From contig CP119314.1 of NCBI GenBank assembly GCA_029202385.1, positions 994,501 through 1,058,500 of the forward strand: a stretch of 64,000 nucleotides of DNA, given 5' to 3'. Origin of the DNA: Candidatus Sphingomonas phytovorans. Lineage in GTDB: Bacteria; Pseudomonadota; Alphaproteobacteria; Sphingomonadales; Sphingomonadaceae. This document shows positions 54,301-63,360 of the stretch, in pieces. How positions within the stretch are numbered: the first letter of the stretch is position 1; every line of letters begins with the position of its first letter. The notes below the pieces were generated by a model. The model saw nothing but the letters and a program-made list of their open reading frames with translations, did no database searches and was not told the DNA's origin. Position numbers and translations under genes: made by a program.

Positions 54301-56814
54301 GCCGTCGACAAGAGCAAGGTCACGCTTGGCGGCGCGGCCGGCACGACGATCACCAACCTCGCGCCCGGTGCGCTCACGGCGGTATCGACGGATGCGGTCA
54401 ATGGCAGCCAGTTGTTCGCGACGAACGGCAATGTCACGACCGTCACCAACGCCGTCACCAACCTGACCACCAACATCCAGAACGGCTCGGTCGGCACGGT
54501 TCAATATTCCAACCCCGCGACACCGAACGTGCCGAATGGCGGGACGGCGACCAACGATCTCGCCCTGGTCGGTGCCGCGCCGGGGGCGGTCGGCCTGCAC
54601 AATGTTCGCGACGGCCTCGTTGCGGCCGGATCGACTGACGCGATCAATGGCGGGCAGTTCTTCACGCTCAACAATCAGGTCGGGGCACTGAACTCCCTCT
54701 CGGTGCAATATGACGATGCCACCAAGGCACAGGTGACATTCGGTGGCACCGGGGCACCCCCGGTGGTTCTCGGCAATGTGGCGGCCGGCCTATTGGCGGC
54801 TGGCTCGACCCAGGCGGTGAACGGCGGCCAGCTGTTCGCAACCAACGCCAATGTCACGACGGTCACGAATGCCGTAACCAACCTGACCACCAGCATCCAG
54901 AACGGATCGGTCGGGACCGTCCAATACTCCAACCCTGCCACGCCGAACGTGCCGAATGGCGGGACGGCGACCAATGATCTCGCCCTGGTCGGTGCTGCCG
55001 CTGGTCCGGTCGGCCTGCACAATGTCCGTGACGGTCTCGTCGCGGCCGGATCGACTGACGCGATCAACGGCGGGCAGTTCAACACGCTGAGCAACCAGGT
55101 AGGGACACTCAGCACCCTGTCGGTCCAGTATGACGATGCCACCAAGGCACGGGTGACGTTCGGCGGCACCGGAGCGCCTGCGGTGGTCCTCGGCAACGTG
55201 GCGGCTGGCCTGCTGGCAACTGGCTCCACCGAAGCGGTGAATGGCGGGCAGCTCGTGGCGCTCGGTAACACTACGGCGGCGGCACTCGGCGGCGGCTCGA
55301 TCTATGATCCGACGACGAACAGCCTTCAGACCAGCCTGAGCTATGGCGGCACCAACTACAACAGCGTCCAGGGTGTCTTCAGCGCCATAGACGGGGCGGT
55401 GAATGGCGGGGCGGGCATCCGCTACTTCCATGTCCAGTCGGCACTCGGCGACTCGACGGTCTCGGGCACCGACAGCATCGCGATCGGGCCGCTGGCCAAT
55501 GTCTCGGTTGCCAACAGCGTTGCGCTCGGCACCAACTCGACGGCGGCGCGTGGAGCGCAGGCCGGGTACAGCGCTCTCGGCGTTGCCACGCCACAGACAT
55601 CGGTCGGCGAAGTGTCGGTCGGTGCCGCCGGTGCTGAGCGTCAGATCACCAATGTGGCGGCCGGGTCTGCGGCCACCGACGCGGTGAACGTCGCCCAGTT
55701 GACCGGTGTCGCCAATCAGGTGGCGTCGCTCGGTGCGACGTCGGTGCAATATGACGGTACCGACAAGAGCAAGATCACGCTCGGCGGTGCAGCCGGCACG
55801 ACGATCACCAATGTGGCCCAGGGCGGTCTCTCCGCGACATCGACCGATGCGGTCAATGGCTCGCAACTCTACGCCACCAACGTGAATGTCGCGAACAACA
55901 CCACCGCGATCAACAATCTCACCAACAGCATCGCGAACGGCAGCGCCGGGCCGGTGCAATATTCCAGTCCCGGTAATCCGACCGCGCCGAATGGCGGCGT
56001 CCGCACCAATGACCTGACCCTGGTCGGTGCTGCCGCCGGTCCAGTCGGGCTCCACAATGTCGCAAACGGGTCGATTACGGCCGGCTCAACGGATGCGGTC
56101 AACGGCGGACAGGTCTTTGCCCTCGCACAGGCCACGGCCAACGCCGTTTCCTATGACACCGACGGGGCCGGCAACCGGCTCAACACCATCACGCTGGCCG
56201 GTGGCACGGCATCGGCGCCCGTCACCATCGCCAATGTCGCTGCTGGCACGGTCTCCGCCGGTTCCACCCAGGCGGTGAACGGCGGTCAGCTCTATGTGAC
56301 CAACCAGTCGGTGACGGCGGCCCAATCCACCGCCAACACCGCCCTCGCGCTGGGTCAGAATTCGATCCAGTACGACAATGCCAGCCGTACCGATGTGACG
56401 CTTGGTGCTGGCAATGGCGGTGCGCCGGTCTCCGTCCACAATGTCGCAGCCGGAACATCGGCGACCGATGCGGTGAACGTCTCCCAGCTCAACAGCAGCA
56501 TCAACAACGCCCTGATCCAGGCGAACACCTATACGGATCAACGCCTGGCCGCGATCACCTTCGATATCCGCCAGGTGCGGAAGGACAGCTATGCCGGTAC
56601 CGCCGGAGCGCTGGCCGCGGCCGGTCTGCCCCAGGCCTATGAAGCCGGACGCGGCATGGTGGCGATGGCCGGCGGCACGTATCAGGGCGAATCCGCCTTC
56701 GCGCTCGGCCTGTCCAAGGCGATGAGTGACGGACATACGGTGGTCAAGTTCAGCGGAACCTATGACACCCAGGGACGTGCCGGTGGCGCGGCCGGCATTG
56801 GATATCAATTCTGA
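51316..56814 (+). CDS. Trimeric autotransporter adhesin (YadA-like)
   Basis: 1832 residues. An extended signal region (1-60) ends near EANAQAG. A short N-terminal part with two Cys follows, then a passenger of YadA-head repeats (SIALGTNAL...TDAVNVAQL, with 'NGSQLFATN' and 'AVNGGQL' neck/stalk motifs). The ~345-residue supermodule is repeated about three and a half times. The C-terminal coiled coil leads to a membrane anchor domain ending SGTYDTQGRAGGAAGIGYQF, with terminal Phe. It forms a surface trimer for adhesion or biofilm. Translation starts at ATG 51316 five bases after a hairpin covering the ribosome site. Confidence 0.95.
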   Translation: MRIVIKRGRARLGLDSSNQYSSDSRRPSGKSLSVIAVLLSSACFTAEANAQAGTPNLVSACSGVSLPRSVVTGIMTPVINGVVTPIQGTVNPILGAVGGLLGIPNLNIDTVTLLNNAASGAPITLQVLNANGTVVGPADRCDLQADSFGLNTQGGISIGGNRITGLGTNGREAVAGEINSIAFGNSAATDATSANSIALGTAAIVGPNAAGGIAFGAGAHVTAANSIALGTNALASRGALAGYTALGLTTPQTSVGEFSVGAAGAERQITNVAAGSAPTDAVNVAQLSGVAAQLGGLSNSAVLYDGVDKSKVTLGGAAGTTITNLAPGALTAASTDAVNGSQLFATNGNVTTVTNAVTNLTTNIQNGSVGTVQYSNPATPTVPNGGTPTNDLALVGAAPGAVGLHNVRDGVIAAGSTDAINGGQFNTLNNQVGTLSTLAVQYDDATKARVTFGGTGAPAVVLGNVAAGLLATGSTEAVNGGQLVALGNTTAAALGGATTYNPATNSLQTSLSYGGANYGSVQGVFSAIDGAVNGGAGIRYFHVQSALGDSTVSGTDSIAIGPLANASAANSVALGTNALAGRGALAGYTALGLTTPQTSVGEISVGAAGAERQITNVAAGSAATDAVNVAQLTGVANQVTSLGATSVQYDAIDKSKVTLGGAAGTTITNLAPGALTAASTDAVNGSQLFATNGNVTTVTNAVTNLTTNIQNGSVGTVQYSNPATPTVPNGGTPTNDLALVGAAPGAVGLHNVRDGVIAAGSTDAINGGQFNTLNNQVGTLSTLAVQYDDATKARVTFGGTGAPAVVLGNVAAGLLATGSTEAVNGGQLVALGNTTAAALGGATIYSPATNSLQTSLSYGGANYGSVQGVFSAIDGAVNGGAGIRYFHVQSALGDSTVSGTDSIAIGPLANATAANSVALGTNALAGRGALAGYTALGLTTPQTSVGEISVGAAGAERQITNVAAGSAATDAVNVAQLTGVANQVTSLGATSVQYDAVDKSKVTLGGAAGTTITNLAPGALTAVSTDAVNGSQLFATNGNVTTVTNAVTNLTTNIQNGSVGTVQYSNPATPNVPNGGTATNDLALVGAAPGAVGLHNVRDGLVAAGSTDAINGGQFFTLNNQVGALNSLSVQYDDATKAQVTFGGTGAPPVVLGNVAAGLLAAGSTQAVNGGQLFATNANVTTVTNAVTNLTTSIQNGSVGTVQYSNPATPNVPNGGTATNDLALVGAAAGPVGLHNVRDGLVAAGSTDAINGGQFNTLSNQVGTLSTLSVQYDDATKARVTFGGTGAPAVVLGNVAAGLLATGSTEAVNGGQLVALGNTTAAALGGGSIYDPTTNSLQTSLSYGGTNYNSVQGVFSAIDGAVNGGAGIRYFHVQSALGDSTVSGTDSIAIGPLANVSVANSVALGTNSTAARGAQAGYSALGVATPQTSVGEVSVGAAGAERQITNVAAGSAATDAVNVAQLTGVANQVASLGATSVQYDGTDKSKITLGGAAGTTITNVAQGGLSATSTDAVNGSQLYATNVNVANNTTAINNLTNSIANGSAGPVQYSSPGNPTAPNGGVRTNDLTLVGAAAGPVGLHNVANGSITAGSTDAVNGGQVFALAQATANAVSYDTDGAGNRLNTITLAGGTASAPVTIANVAAGTVSAGSTQAVNGGQLYVTNQSVTAAQSTANTALALGQNSIQYDNASRTDVTLGAGNGGAPVSVHNVAAGTSATDAVNVSQLNSSINNALIQANTYTDQRLAAITFDIRQVRKDSYAGTAGALAAAGLPQAYEAGRGMVAMAGGTYQGESAFALGLSKAMSDGHTVVKFSGTYDTQGRAGGAAGIGYQF
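52005..55560 (+). repeat. About 1.03-kb tandem repeats in the adhesin gene
   Basis: Head-stalk modules recur with a period of 1035 bases (345 codons), for example the 'NSVALGTNALAGRG' site at 53023 and 54058. Copies at about 52005-53040 and 53040-54075 are nearly identical at the DNA level. The next copy is interrupted by an extra partial stalk unit (54770-55020) before a diverged last copy at about 55500. Confidence 0.85.
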
Positions 56815-56820
56815 TGGGCA

Positions 56821-56848
56821 CCGGCGGGGGGGCTTGGCCTCCCGCCGG
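56821..56848 (+). terminator. GC-rich hairpin just after the adhesin stop codon
   Basis: CCGGCGGG (56821-56828) pairs with CCCGCCGG (56841-56848) around a 12-base loop, six bases past the stop. No T-run follows, so it may instead stabilise the long mRNA end. Confidence 0.5.
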
Positions 56849-56879
56849 ACCGGCAAATTCTACTGCAGAATCCTCAAGG

Positions 56880-56916
56880 CAACAGGCCGGTCTCAGGCAG
56901 TGTGATCGGCCTGTTG
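56880..56916 (+). terminator. Second hairpin, likely terminator of the adhesin gene
   Basis: CAACAGGCCG (56880-56889) and CGGCCTGTTG (56907-56916) form a perfect 10-base stem with a 17-base loop, followed by TTCTGT. Confidence 0.6.
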
Positions 56917-57112
56917 TTCTGTCCGGGAAGTTCTGAAAAATCATCGGGATTGAATGTTTGTAAGACCATAATGGTTCAGGTAACAAATTGAATTAATGGT
57001 CTATTTGATGGTGCGCGTCACGACTTCAGTATATGATTATCCGACCAAGTGGTTCGTGAATCCCGAGTGTATCGCCTCGATGTTGAGTTGAGTGAGGCGA
57101 GGGAGAATTTTC

Positions 57113-57439
57113 ATGGGAATGTCATTTTTCCGAGAATTCCGGAATGGAAAGCGTGAGGGAAGCGTCCAGTTCGCTACCCCGGTGGATGTGCTTCTCTCTT
57201 CCATTGCCGAAAAGGCGCTGCTCGACAGGCATTATCGAATCTACGGAGCGGGCGCCGACGGCCGCGCGATCCTTCTTACCCGGAGTGACCCACCCTTGAT
57301 TGTCGAGGTGGAGAGCAGGTCATTCGGGGCTGGCCGCGGTACGACGTTCATCATCAATGCGGTCAGGCGGGCGCCGGTGAATGGCTGGCATCTGCATGAT
57401 GAGCTCGATCATTTCTGGGATCGGCCGATAGAATCCTGA
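57113..57439 (+). CDS. Unknown 108-residue protein
   Basis: Starts at ATG 57113 with GGGAG eight bases ahead; an earlier ATG at 57092 has no site. The product is soluble, rich in Arg, with no recognised family and no membrane segment. It stands alone between the adhesin gene and the efflux operon; a purpose cannot be inferred. Confidence 0.55.
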   Translation: MGMSFFREFRNGKREGSVQFATPVDVLLSSIAEKALLDRHYRIYGAGADGRAILLTRSDPPLIVEVESRSFGAGRGTTFIINAVRRAPVNGWHLHDELDHFWDRPIES

Positions 57440-57629
57440 AACGGATATCGATCCGGAACTGATGCAGTTCGACATGCCTTCGGGCAGCCAGGGCGCTTTC
57501 GCGGGCTCCCTCGAAACAGGGGGTGGCACCACGGAGTAATCGCCGCATCATCGCATGGTCGGCGATGGCATCCTCCATCGGCCACGTATCGCTCAACGCC
57601 GAGCCGATTCCACGATTCCGCGAGGCTCT

Positions 57630-59024
57630 TCATTCCCAACCCCCACCGAGAGCGATGAACAGGTCGATCTGGCGATCCACAAGGCTGGCGCGCGCGGCCG
57701 ACAGGCTGGTTTGCGCGCCGGCATAACTCGCCTGGGCATTAAGCACGTCGAGGAAAGGCGTGCGGCCGAAACGCTGGAGTTTTTCGGCGTCGGCGCTTGC
57801 CTTGCCGGCCGCGCCCGCGGCCAGCTCCAGATCGGTCAGGCGGTCGCGGGCTCGGGCGTAGGCCGAGAGCGCGGTTTCGGTTTGCCGGAGAGCGAGAAGC
57901 ACTGATCCGTCGAAGCGCGCAAGGCTTGCCTCGGCATCGGCCCCTGCCTGGTCGATGCGGGCGCGCGCCACTTTCCGGTTCGGGAACGACCAGGATAGCA
58001 GCGGGCCGAGGCTGAAGCCGAAGGAGGATGGTGCCAGCAGCTTGCCCGCGGGTCCTGCCGTGCCTGCCGATCCGCCGAGGCTGACCTTCGGGTAGAGTTC
58101 GGCCTCCTCGATCCCGATCGTGGCCGTCGCCGCCGCGAGGTCGCGTTCCGCCATACGGATGTCGGGCCGCCGCCTGAGGAGCATCGCGCCATCGCCAACC
58201 GGGATCGGGCGAGGGATGGAAGGGATAGCGCTGCAGCTCTCCACGTCCCGCGGATATTCGGCGGGTGGGCGGCCGATCAGCGCGGTCAGTTCGAACAGCG
58301 CCGCCCGTCGTTCGGCGAGGATGTCGGGGATGGCCGCGTTGGCGGCGTAAGCTGCCGTGCGTGCGCGGTCGATGTCGAACCGCATGCCGCGGCCGCCTCG
58401 TGCCAGACGGATCGCGACGTCGAGGGTGGAATGCTGGACCGCTGCGACACGGCGCGCGGCGGCGAGCGATACGTTGGCGGTGCAGATTCGAGCATAGCTG
58501 CGCGTGACGGCGGCGGCGACGACCACGCGCACATGGTCGCGCGCGGCCAGTGTCGCTTCGGCATGCGCATTGGCTGCCTCTATGCCGCGCCGGATGCCGC
58601 CGGCGAGGTCGAGCGGATAACTGACATCGAACCCGAGCGCGTAGCTGAAGGTGCCGGGCAGGCCGGCGGACGGGCCGCCGATGCGCGCGCCGAGCGCCTG
58701 GCCGGAGACAGCCGTGGTGACGGTGTGTCCTGCTTCGGTCTCGCGCACGATCGCGGTGGCGCGGCGCAGGTTCGCCTCCGCCGCGCGCAAGTCGGTATTG
58801 GCCGCCAGCGCTTCGGCGACATAGGAATCGAGCCTTGCATCGCCGTACAGCCGCCACCAATGGGCCGGCAGGTCTCCTGCGGTCGCCTGCGCTTCCTTTT
58901 GGCCCAGGAACGGTACGACTGCCTCGGGGCGTTGGGCGATGGCGGTGGGCGGGACCCGATAGTTCGGGCCCGCGACGCAACCGGCCATCAGCAGCGCCGG
59001 GAGCAGCGATAGCAGGCGCTTCAT
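57630..59024 (-). CDS. Outer-membrane efflux channel lipoprotein (OprM/NodT-type)
   Basis: 464 residues. A lipobox LLMAGC (residues 11-16) indicates lipid anchoring. Two repeats of the TolC-fold are visible: ALAANTDLRAAEANLRRA in the first half and RRPDIRMAERDLAAATA with YPKVSLGG in the second, each ending in an OEP-type helical stretch. It is the outer-membrane factor of the tripartite system encoded directly upstream, and overlaps the adaptor gene by four bases. Confidence 0.92.
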   Translation of the reverse strand: MKRLLSLLPALLMAGCVAGPNYRVPPTAIAQRPEAVVPFLGQKEAQATAGDLPAHWWRLYGDARLDSYVAEALAANTDLRAAEANLRRATAIVRETEAGHTVTTAVSGQALGARIGGPSAGLPGTFSYALGFDVSYPLDLAGGIRRGIEAANAHAEATLAARDHVRVVVAAAVTRSYARICTANVSLAAARRVAAVQHSTLDVAIRLARGGRGMRFDIDRARTAAYAANAAIPDILAERRAALFELTALIGRPPAEYPRDVESCSAIPSIPRPIPVGDGAMLLRRRPDIRMAERDLAAATATIGIEEAELYPKVSLGGSAGTAGPAGKLLAPSSFGFSLGPLLSWSFPNRKVARARIDQAGADAEASLARFDGSVLLALRQTETALSAYARARDRLTDLELAAGAAGKASADAEKLQRFGRTPFLDVLNAQASYAGAQTSLSAARASLVDRQIDLFIALGGGWE

Positions 59025-59905
59025 GACCGGGCCCTTGTTGCGGCGGTTATGATCTCGACGGTCGCGGTCCGGCCGGCGATCAGCCTCACGCCCGGGGGCA
59101 CCCGATCGATATGGATGCGGACAGGAATGCGCTGTGCCAGCCGGACCCAGGAGAAGGTCGGTGCGACCCTTGGGAGGAGATTGCCCGTATCGTCGCGCTG
59201 GTCGTCGGCGATGGCGGCGGCGATGCTCTCGACGCGGCCGGTGATCTCGGTATCGTCCCCCATCAGCCGGATGCGGGCGGGATCGCCGATCGCGACATTG
59301 TGGAGCTTGGTCTCCTCGAAATAGCCCTCGATGCGAAGCGAGGCGGTGTCGACCAGCGCCATCGCCTGCGCGCCCGCCGCCAGATAATCGCCCGGATGGA
59401 TATCGAGGTTGGTGACGATGCCGCCGACGGTCGCCCGGATTTCGGTCCTGGCCATGTCGACGGCTGCGACATCGCGATCCGCGAGCGCGCGCTTCAGGGT
59501 CGCTTCCGATGTCCGGACCCTGGCGACATTCTGCTCGCGGGCCTCGGTGGCGACGAGGTCACCCAGCGCGATGTCGCGCCGCGCTTCCTTGCGCGCTTGT
59601 TCCAGCTGGGCCTGCGCCTCCGCGATCGCGGCGTCGGCGCGCGCGATCGATGCGGTAAGCCGTGGGCGATCCAGCACGAGCAGAAGCTGTCCCGGCCGCA
59701 CGATCTGGTTGTCGCTGACGAAGACCTGGGTCACCAGTCCGCCGACATCGGTGGACACGCGCACCACGTCAGCGCGCACGCGTCCATCGCGCGTCCATGA
59801 TGCCTGCTCGTAGCGTCCCCACACCTGCCAGGCGATGACGGCGGCGACTGCGACGAGGCACAGGGTCAAGGCATAGCGGCCGAGAAGAGCGAGCAAGGAT
59901 TTCAT
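59021..59905 (-). CDS. HlyD/EmrA-like membrane fusion protein (AaeA-like)
   Basis: 294 residues from ATG 59905. One N-terminal helix (ALTLCLVAVAAVIAWQVW) is followed by a lipoyl half (RVSTDVGGLVTQVFVSDNQI), a helical hairpin (70-170) and a second lipoyl half, TVGGIVTNLDIHPGDYLAAG. The short hairpin fits AaeA-type adaptors. It overlaps both the DUF1656 gene and the outer-membrane factor gene. Confidence 0.92.
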   Translation of the reverse strand: MKSLLALLGRYALTLCLVAVAAVIAWQVWGRYEQASWTRDGRVRADVVRVSTDVGGLVTQVFVSDNQIVRPGQLLLVLDRPRLTASIARADAAIAEAQAQLEQARKEARRDIALGDLVATEAREQNVARVRTSEATLKRALADRDVAAVDMARTEIRATVGGIVTNLDIHPGDYLAAGAQAMALVDTASLRIEGYFEETKLHNVAIGDPARIRLMGDDTEITGRVESIAAAIADDQRDDTGNLLPRVAPTFSWVRLAQRIPVRIHIDRVPPGVRLIAGRTATVEIITAATRARS

Positions 59906-60117
59906 TGGAAAAGTCCGATGGAAGGCAGGAACTGCACGAGCAGACCGTAGAGGATGGCAAAGGTCGCGAGCTCGACCAGCGGGCGATAGGCGAATGCGCG
60001 GCCGATGCCGGCGATCGTGAAGAAGCGCAGCGCCACGACCGTGCCGACCAGCGCGACGATGGCGAGCACCAGCAAGCCGGGGATGAGGACGCCGCCGATA
60101 TTCAGGTCGACGATCAT
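59902..60117 (-). CDS. DUF1656 small membrane protein (AaeX-like)
   Basis: 71 residues with two helices, beginning MIVDLNIGGVLIPGLLVLA, the pattern of the DUF1656/AaeX protein always found with AaeA/AaeB pumps. It overlaps the FUSC stop by ATGA and the adaptor start by four bases. Exact function in the pump is unknown. Confidence 0.9.
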   Translation of the reverse strand: MIVDLNIGGVLIPGLLVLAIVALVGTVVALRFFTIAGIGRAFAYRPLVELATFAILYGLLVQFLPSIGLFQ

Positions 60118-62228
60118 GCCCCGCGTCCCGAATTCCCTGCACCGCTTGGCATCAGTGCCAGTTGCAGATCGATGAGCAGGTCGAGCAACCGCCAACGGTC
60201 TGCAATCGCGCTATCGTGGATCCGCGCCATCAAGCTATCGGCGCGTTGCTCCAGATCGACGGTGTCGGCTGGTTTCGTCCAGCTTCCCGCGCCGAAGCGG
60301 ACGGCGATCGCCGAAAGAAAGTCACTCGCGTCGTCGGCAATCTCGCCTTCTCCGCCGCGGAGCGCCTTACGGAGCTGACCGGCGGCGTGGCCCAGACGGA
60401 GATGGTGCAGCGTCTCGTCGAGGATATCCGGTGCCGCCCGTTGGGACAGTCGCAGCCTGGGAAGCAGCAGCGCCGTCCTGTCGATCATGAGGCTCGTCCA
60501 GTGCGTTTCGTCGGAGCCGCCCGCCAGGGCTCGCCGCCTGACATCCCCGCGGCTCAGGCGAAGCAGTCGATTGATCGCCACGTCGACCGGTACCGTCTGG
60601 AACAGGGTCATGCTGACCAGCGAGAAACCTATGCCCGCAAACAGCGCGAGGACGCTGTTGAGCGATTCGGCGAAGTCGCCGCCATATCTGGCGCCCAGTC
60701 CGGCGAAGATCGGGATGGTGAGCGTGATACCGAGCGCCTTGAACGTCGTCTGCGGACGCGCCTGAAGCGATCCCGCCCACAAGAAGGCGGGCGCAAGAAC
60801 CGCCACGAGCACCACGAAGTCAGTCACCCGGGGAAGGATTACAAAACTGTAGGCGAGGCTGATCGCCACCCCATGGATCGACCCGACCAGATACTTGCGG
60901 ACATTCGGCGCTGGCGTGTCGACATTGCCGAACAATGCGCAGCTCACACCAAGGATCGAGACAGCCAGCCCGCCGTCCGGCCAGGCCGACCAGATCCAGA
61001 AGCCGCAGCCGAGAACGATCCCCAGGGCGGCGCCCAAGGCAGCCCGCGCCGCCATCAGCGGATCGCGGTGATAGACATAGCCCCTCGCTGCGGGCCCCGG
61101 CCACTTGAGCGATGCCGCATCGCGTGTTCGTCCGGGTGTCGCGATGTTCCGCGCGAGTTGATCGCAGTCGTACAAAAGACCGATCATCTCGGCGAGACGG
61201 CCCGCGAGGTTGGCGACGAGCCTTTCGCCCGGCTCCGCTTTGTCTTTGCCCGTACGTGCCTGAAGCAACCGCGCGCGGTCGATGAGGTCGAGCGCGAGAC
61301 CATCCCGCTCGGCCGCGCCGGCCATGTCGATCCAGGATCGAACGTCGTCCAGCAAGGCGGTCAATTCGGCGCGCGCGTTTTCGTCGTCAACTGCTTCGAT
61401 CCGCTCCTCGATTTCGGTCGCAAGCAGAAGCAGCCGGGCAAGACGGTCATGGATGAGCCGCAGCTTCCCGGCGCGCGGCGTAAACGGGGCCGGATCATAG
61501 GGAAGATGCGTCGCAAGACCTTGCAGCGCTAGGAGATCCGCTGCGAGCTGAAGGCGGTCGTGACGGGCCTGCCTGTCCGGCATGCCGTCCAGGGCGTCCC
61601 GGGCCAGCCGCCGCGCGTCGCGTAGCGTGGCCGACAGTTTGTCGAGAAACGCGCCGCTACCATGCTTGGGCAGGACCAGGCGATGCACCAGCACCGCACA
61701 GAGGATCCCAAGCGAGATCTCCTGTACCCGCAGCGACGCGGTATCGAACACCGCGCCGGGATCGGCCACGCTGGGGAAGCCGATCAGGCTCGTGGTGTAC
61801 CCTGCCAGGACGAACGCGTAGGCACGTGGCGTACGATCGAGCAGCGAGAAAAAGAGGCAGAGCCCGATCCAGCCTGCAAGGACGACGCTGCACGCCATTG
61901 GACTGTTCACGAAGGTCGGGACGATCGCCACGGTGGCGATCGCGCCGCCGATTGTGCCGGCCAGGCGATAGACCCCGCGACTGAGCGATGCGCCGGCTGA
62001 GCCCTGCGAGACGATATAAACGGTGAGAATCGCCCAATATGGCTTCGGCAGCCCGATGCGCAGGGCAATGTAGTAAGCCAGCATCGCTGCGGCGAAGCTC
62101 TTCGCCGAGAACAGTATCGCGTCAGCGTCCTCCTTCCTTGCGGGTGCCCGCAGAAAGAGGAAGGCGCTGCGTGCCGCTGCCGCCATGTCGCCCGGACGCC
62201 GCAGGTTCGGAAAATGTGCGGTGATCAT
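60114..62228 (-). CDS. FUSC-family inner-membrane efflux protein (AaeB-like)
   Basis: 704 residues with two sets of about six helices (near 40-190 and 400-540) separated by a large cytoplasmic domain, and a soluble C-terminal tail. The first set includes FAAAMLAYYIALRIGLPKPY, a typical fusaric-acid-resistance opening. It exports aromatic or weak acids in concert with the adaptor and outer-membrane factor. It is the first gene of the operon, divergent from an AraC regulator. Confidence 0.93.
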   Translation of the reverse strand: MITAHFPNLRRPGDMAAAARSAFLFLRAPARKEDADAILFSAKSFAAAMLAYYIALRIGLPKPYWAILTVYIVSQGSAGASLSRGVYRLAGTIGGAIATVAIVPTFVNSPMACSVVLAGWIGLCLFFSLLDRTPRAYAFVLAGYTTSLIGFPSVADPGAVFDTASLRVQEISLGILCAVLVHRLVLPKHGSGAFLDKLSATLRDARRLARDALDGMPDRQARHDRLQLAADLLALQGLATHLPYDPAPFTPRAGKLRLIHDRLARLLLLATEIEERIEAVDDENARAELTALLDDVRSWIDMAGAAERDGLALDLIDRARLLQARTGKDKAEPGERLVANLAGRLAEMIGLLYDCDQLARNIATPGRTRDAASLKWPGPAARGYVYHRDPLMAARAALGAALGIVLGCGFWIWSAWPDGGLAVSILGVSCALFGNVDTPAPNVRKYLVGSIHGVAISLAYSFVILPRVTDFVVLVAVLAPAFLWAGSLQARPQTTFKALGITLTIPIFAGLGARYGGDFAESLNSVLALFAGIGFSLVSMTLFQTVPVDVAINRLLRLSRGDVRRRALAGGSDETHWTSLMIDRTALLLPRLRLSQRAAPDILDETLHHLRLGHAAGQLRKALRGGEGEIADDASDFLSAIAVRFGAGSWTKPADTVDLEQRADSLMARIHDSAIADRWRLLDLLIDLQLALMPSGAGNSGRGA

Positions 62229-62305
62229 GGCTTATTGATAGCGATTTGCAACAAGGCATGAAATTCGATATCCTGTCAGATAGTCACTAAATCTGGCCAA
62301 ATATT

Positions 62306-63136
62306 ATGTCCGCGGCACGATCCGCCATCGCCACATTCGACCCCGATCGCACCGACCTGCCGGCGGTCGCCCATCAACTCGACTTCGCGGATCACGAGGG
62401 GGAGGTGCCGCAGCACGCGCACCGCAAGGGACAATTGATCATCGCGTTGCACGGCGCCGTCACCTGTACGGCGAAGAACGAGATATGGATCGTGCCGCCG
62501 AATTGCGGCGTGTGGATTCCGGGCGGGGTACCGCACAGCGCGAGGGCAACCGAGAATGCTCGGCTCAACTATCTGTTCGTCGAGCCGGGAGCGGCCAGCT
62601 TGCCCGAGGAATGTTGCACGCTCCTGATCTCCCCGCTGATCCGGGAAATGGTCGATCGACTGGCGCGGGAAGGTGCGAACTATCTCTCCGACAGCCATGC
62701 GGCACGGCTCGCAAGGGTGGCGCTGGACGAACTGGTCGGGATGCGGCGCGAACGCTTCAACCTGCCTGTCTCCGCCAATCCGAAAATCCGGGCAATCGCC
62801 GACGCGCTGACGGTCGAGCCATCTGACCGCAGTACATTGGGAGAGTGGGCAAAGCGCGTGGCGGTGAGTGAGCGGTCGTTGGCTCGATTGATGATCGCTG
62901 AGACAGGGCTGACATTCGGACGCTGGCGCCAGCAACTGCACCTTGTCATCGCACTGCGTGAACTGGCGAGCGGAGCGACGGTGCAGGCTGTCGCGAACGC
63001 GTTGGGCTATGAATCGGTCAGCGCTTTCATCACGATGTTCAAAAAGGCACTGGGGAGCACGCCAACGCAATACTTCACGCGGCTCGGTAGCTCGCCACCC
63101 TTGTTGCCATCCCGGGGATTCCATCCGGACGAGTGA
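62306..63136 (+). CDS. AraC-family transcriptional regulator with cupin sensor domain
   Basis: 276 residues. The N-terminal cupin (about 20-110) has the HRKGQLIIALHGAVTC segment with its metal-type His and a later GVWIPGGVPHS. The two C-terminal HTHs (about 165-260) end with ANALGYESVSAFITMFKKALG and TPTQYF, the AraC signature. It is divergent, 77 bases from the FUSC operon, and probably activates it in response to an aromatic acid. Confidence 0.92.
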   Translation: MSAARSAIATFDPDRTDLPAVAHQLDFADHEGEVPQHAHRKGQLIIALHGAVTCTAKNEIWIVPPNCGVWIPGGVPHSARATENARLNYLFVEPGAASLPEECCTLLISPLIREMVDRLAREGANYLSDSHAARLARVALDELVGMRRERFNLPVSANPKIRAIADALTVEPSDRSTLGEWAKRVAVSERSLARLMIAETGLTFGRWRQQLHLVIALRELASGATVQAVANALGYESVSAFITMFKKALGSTPTQYFTRLGSSPPLLPSRGFHPDE

Positions 63137-63360
63137 GCGAGCAGGCTCGATGAATGATATGTTGCGGGCTGAGCGAGAGGTGCGTGGAAGGGCTTAAGGT
63201 GAGTCGCCAGCCGCCGCGCTTGACCGTCGGCGCTTCATGGCATCCACGATGCGCCAGGCTCCGGCGGCGGCGTGCTGAAGACGGGCCATGGGGAGTGCCC
63301 CGATATCTTCCGGCTCCGGACTCTTGTATTCCCGCCGGGGGCGAGGCAACCCCTGCGCGG

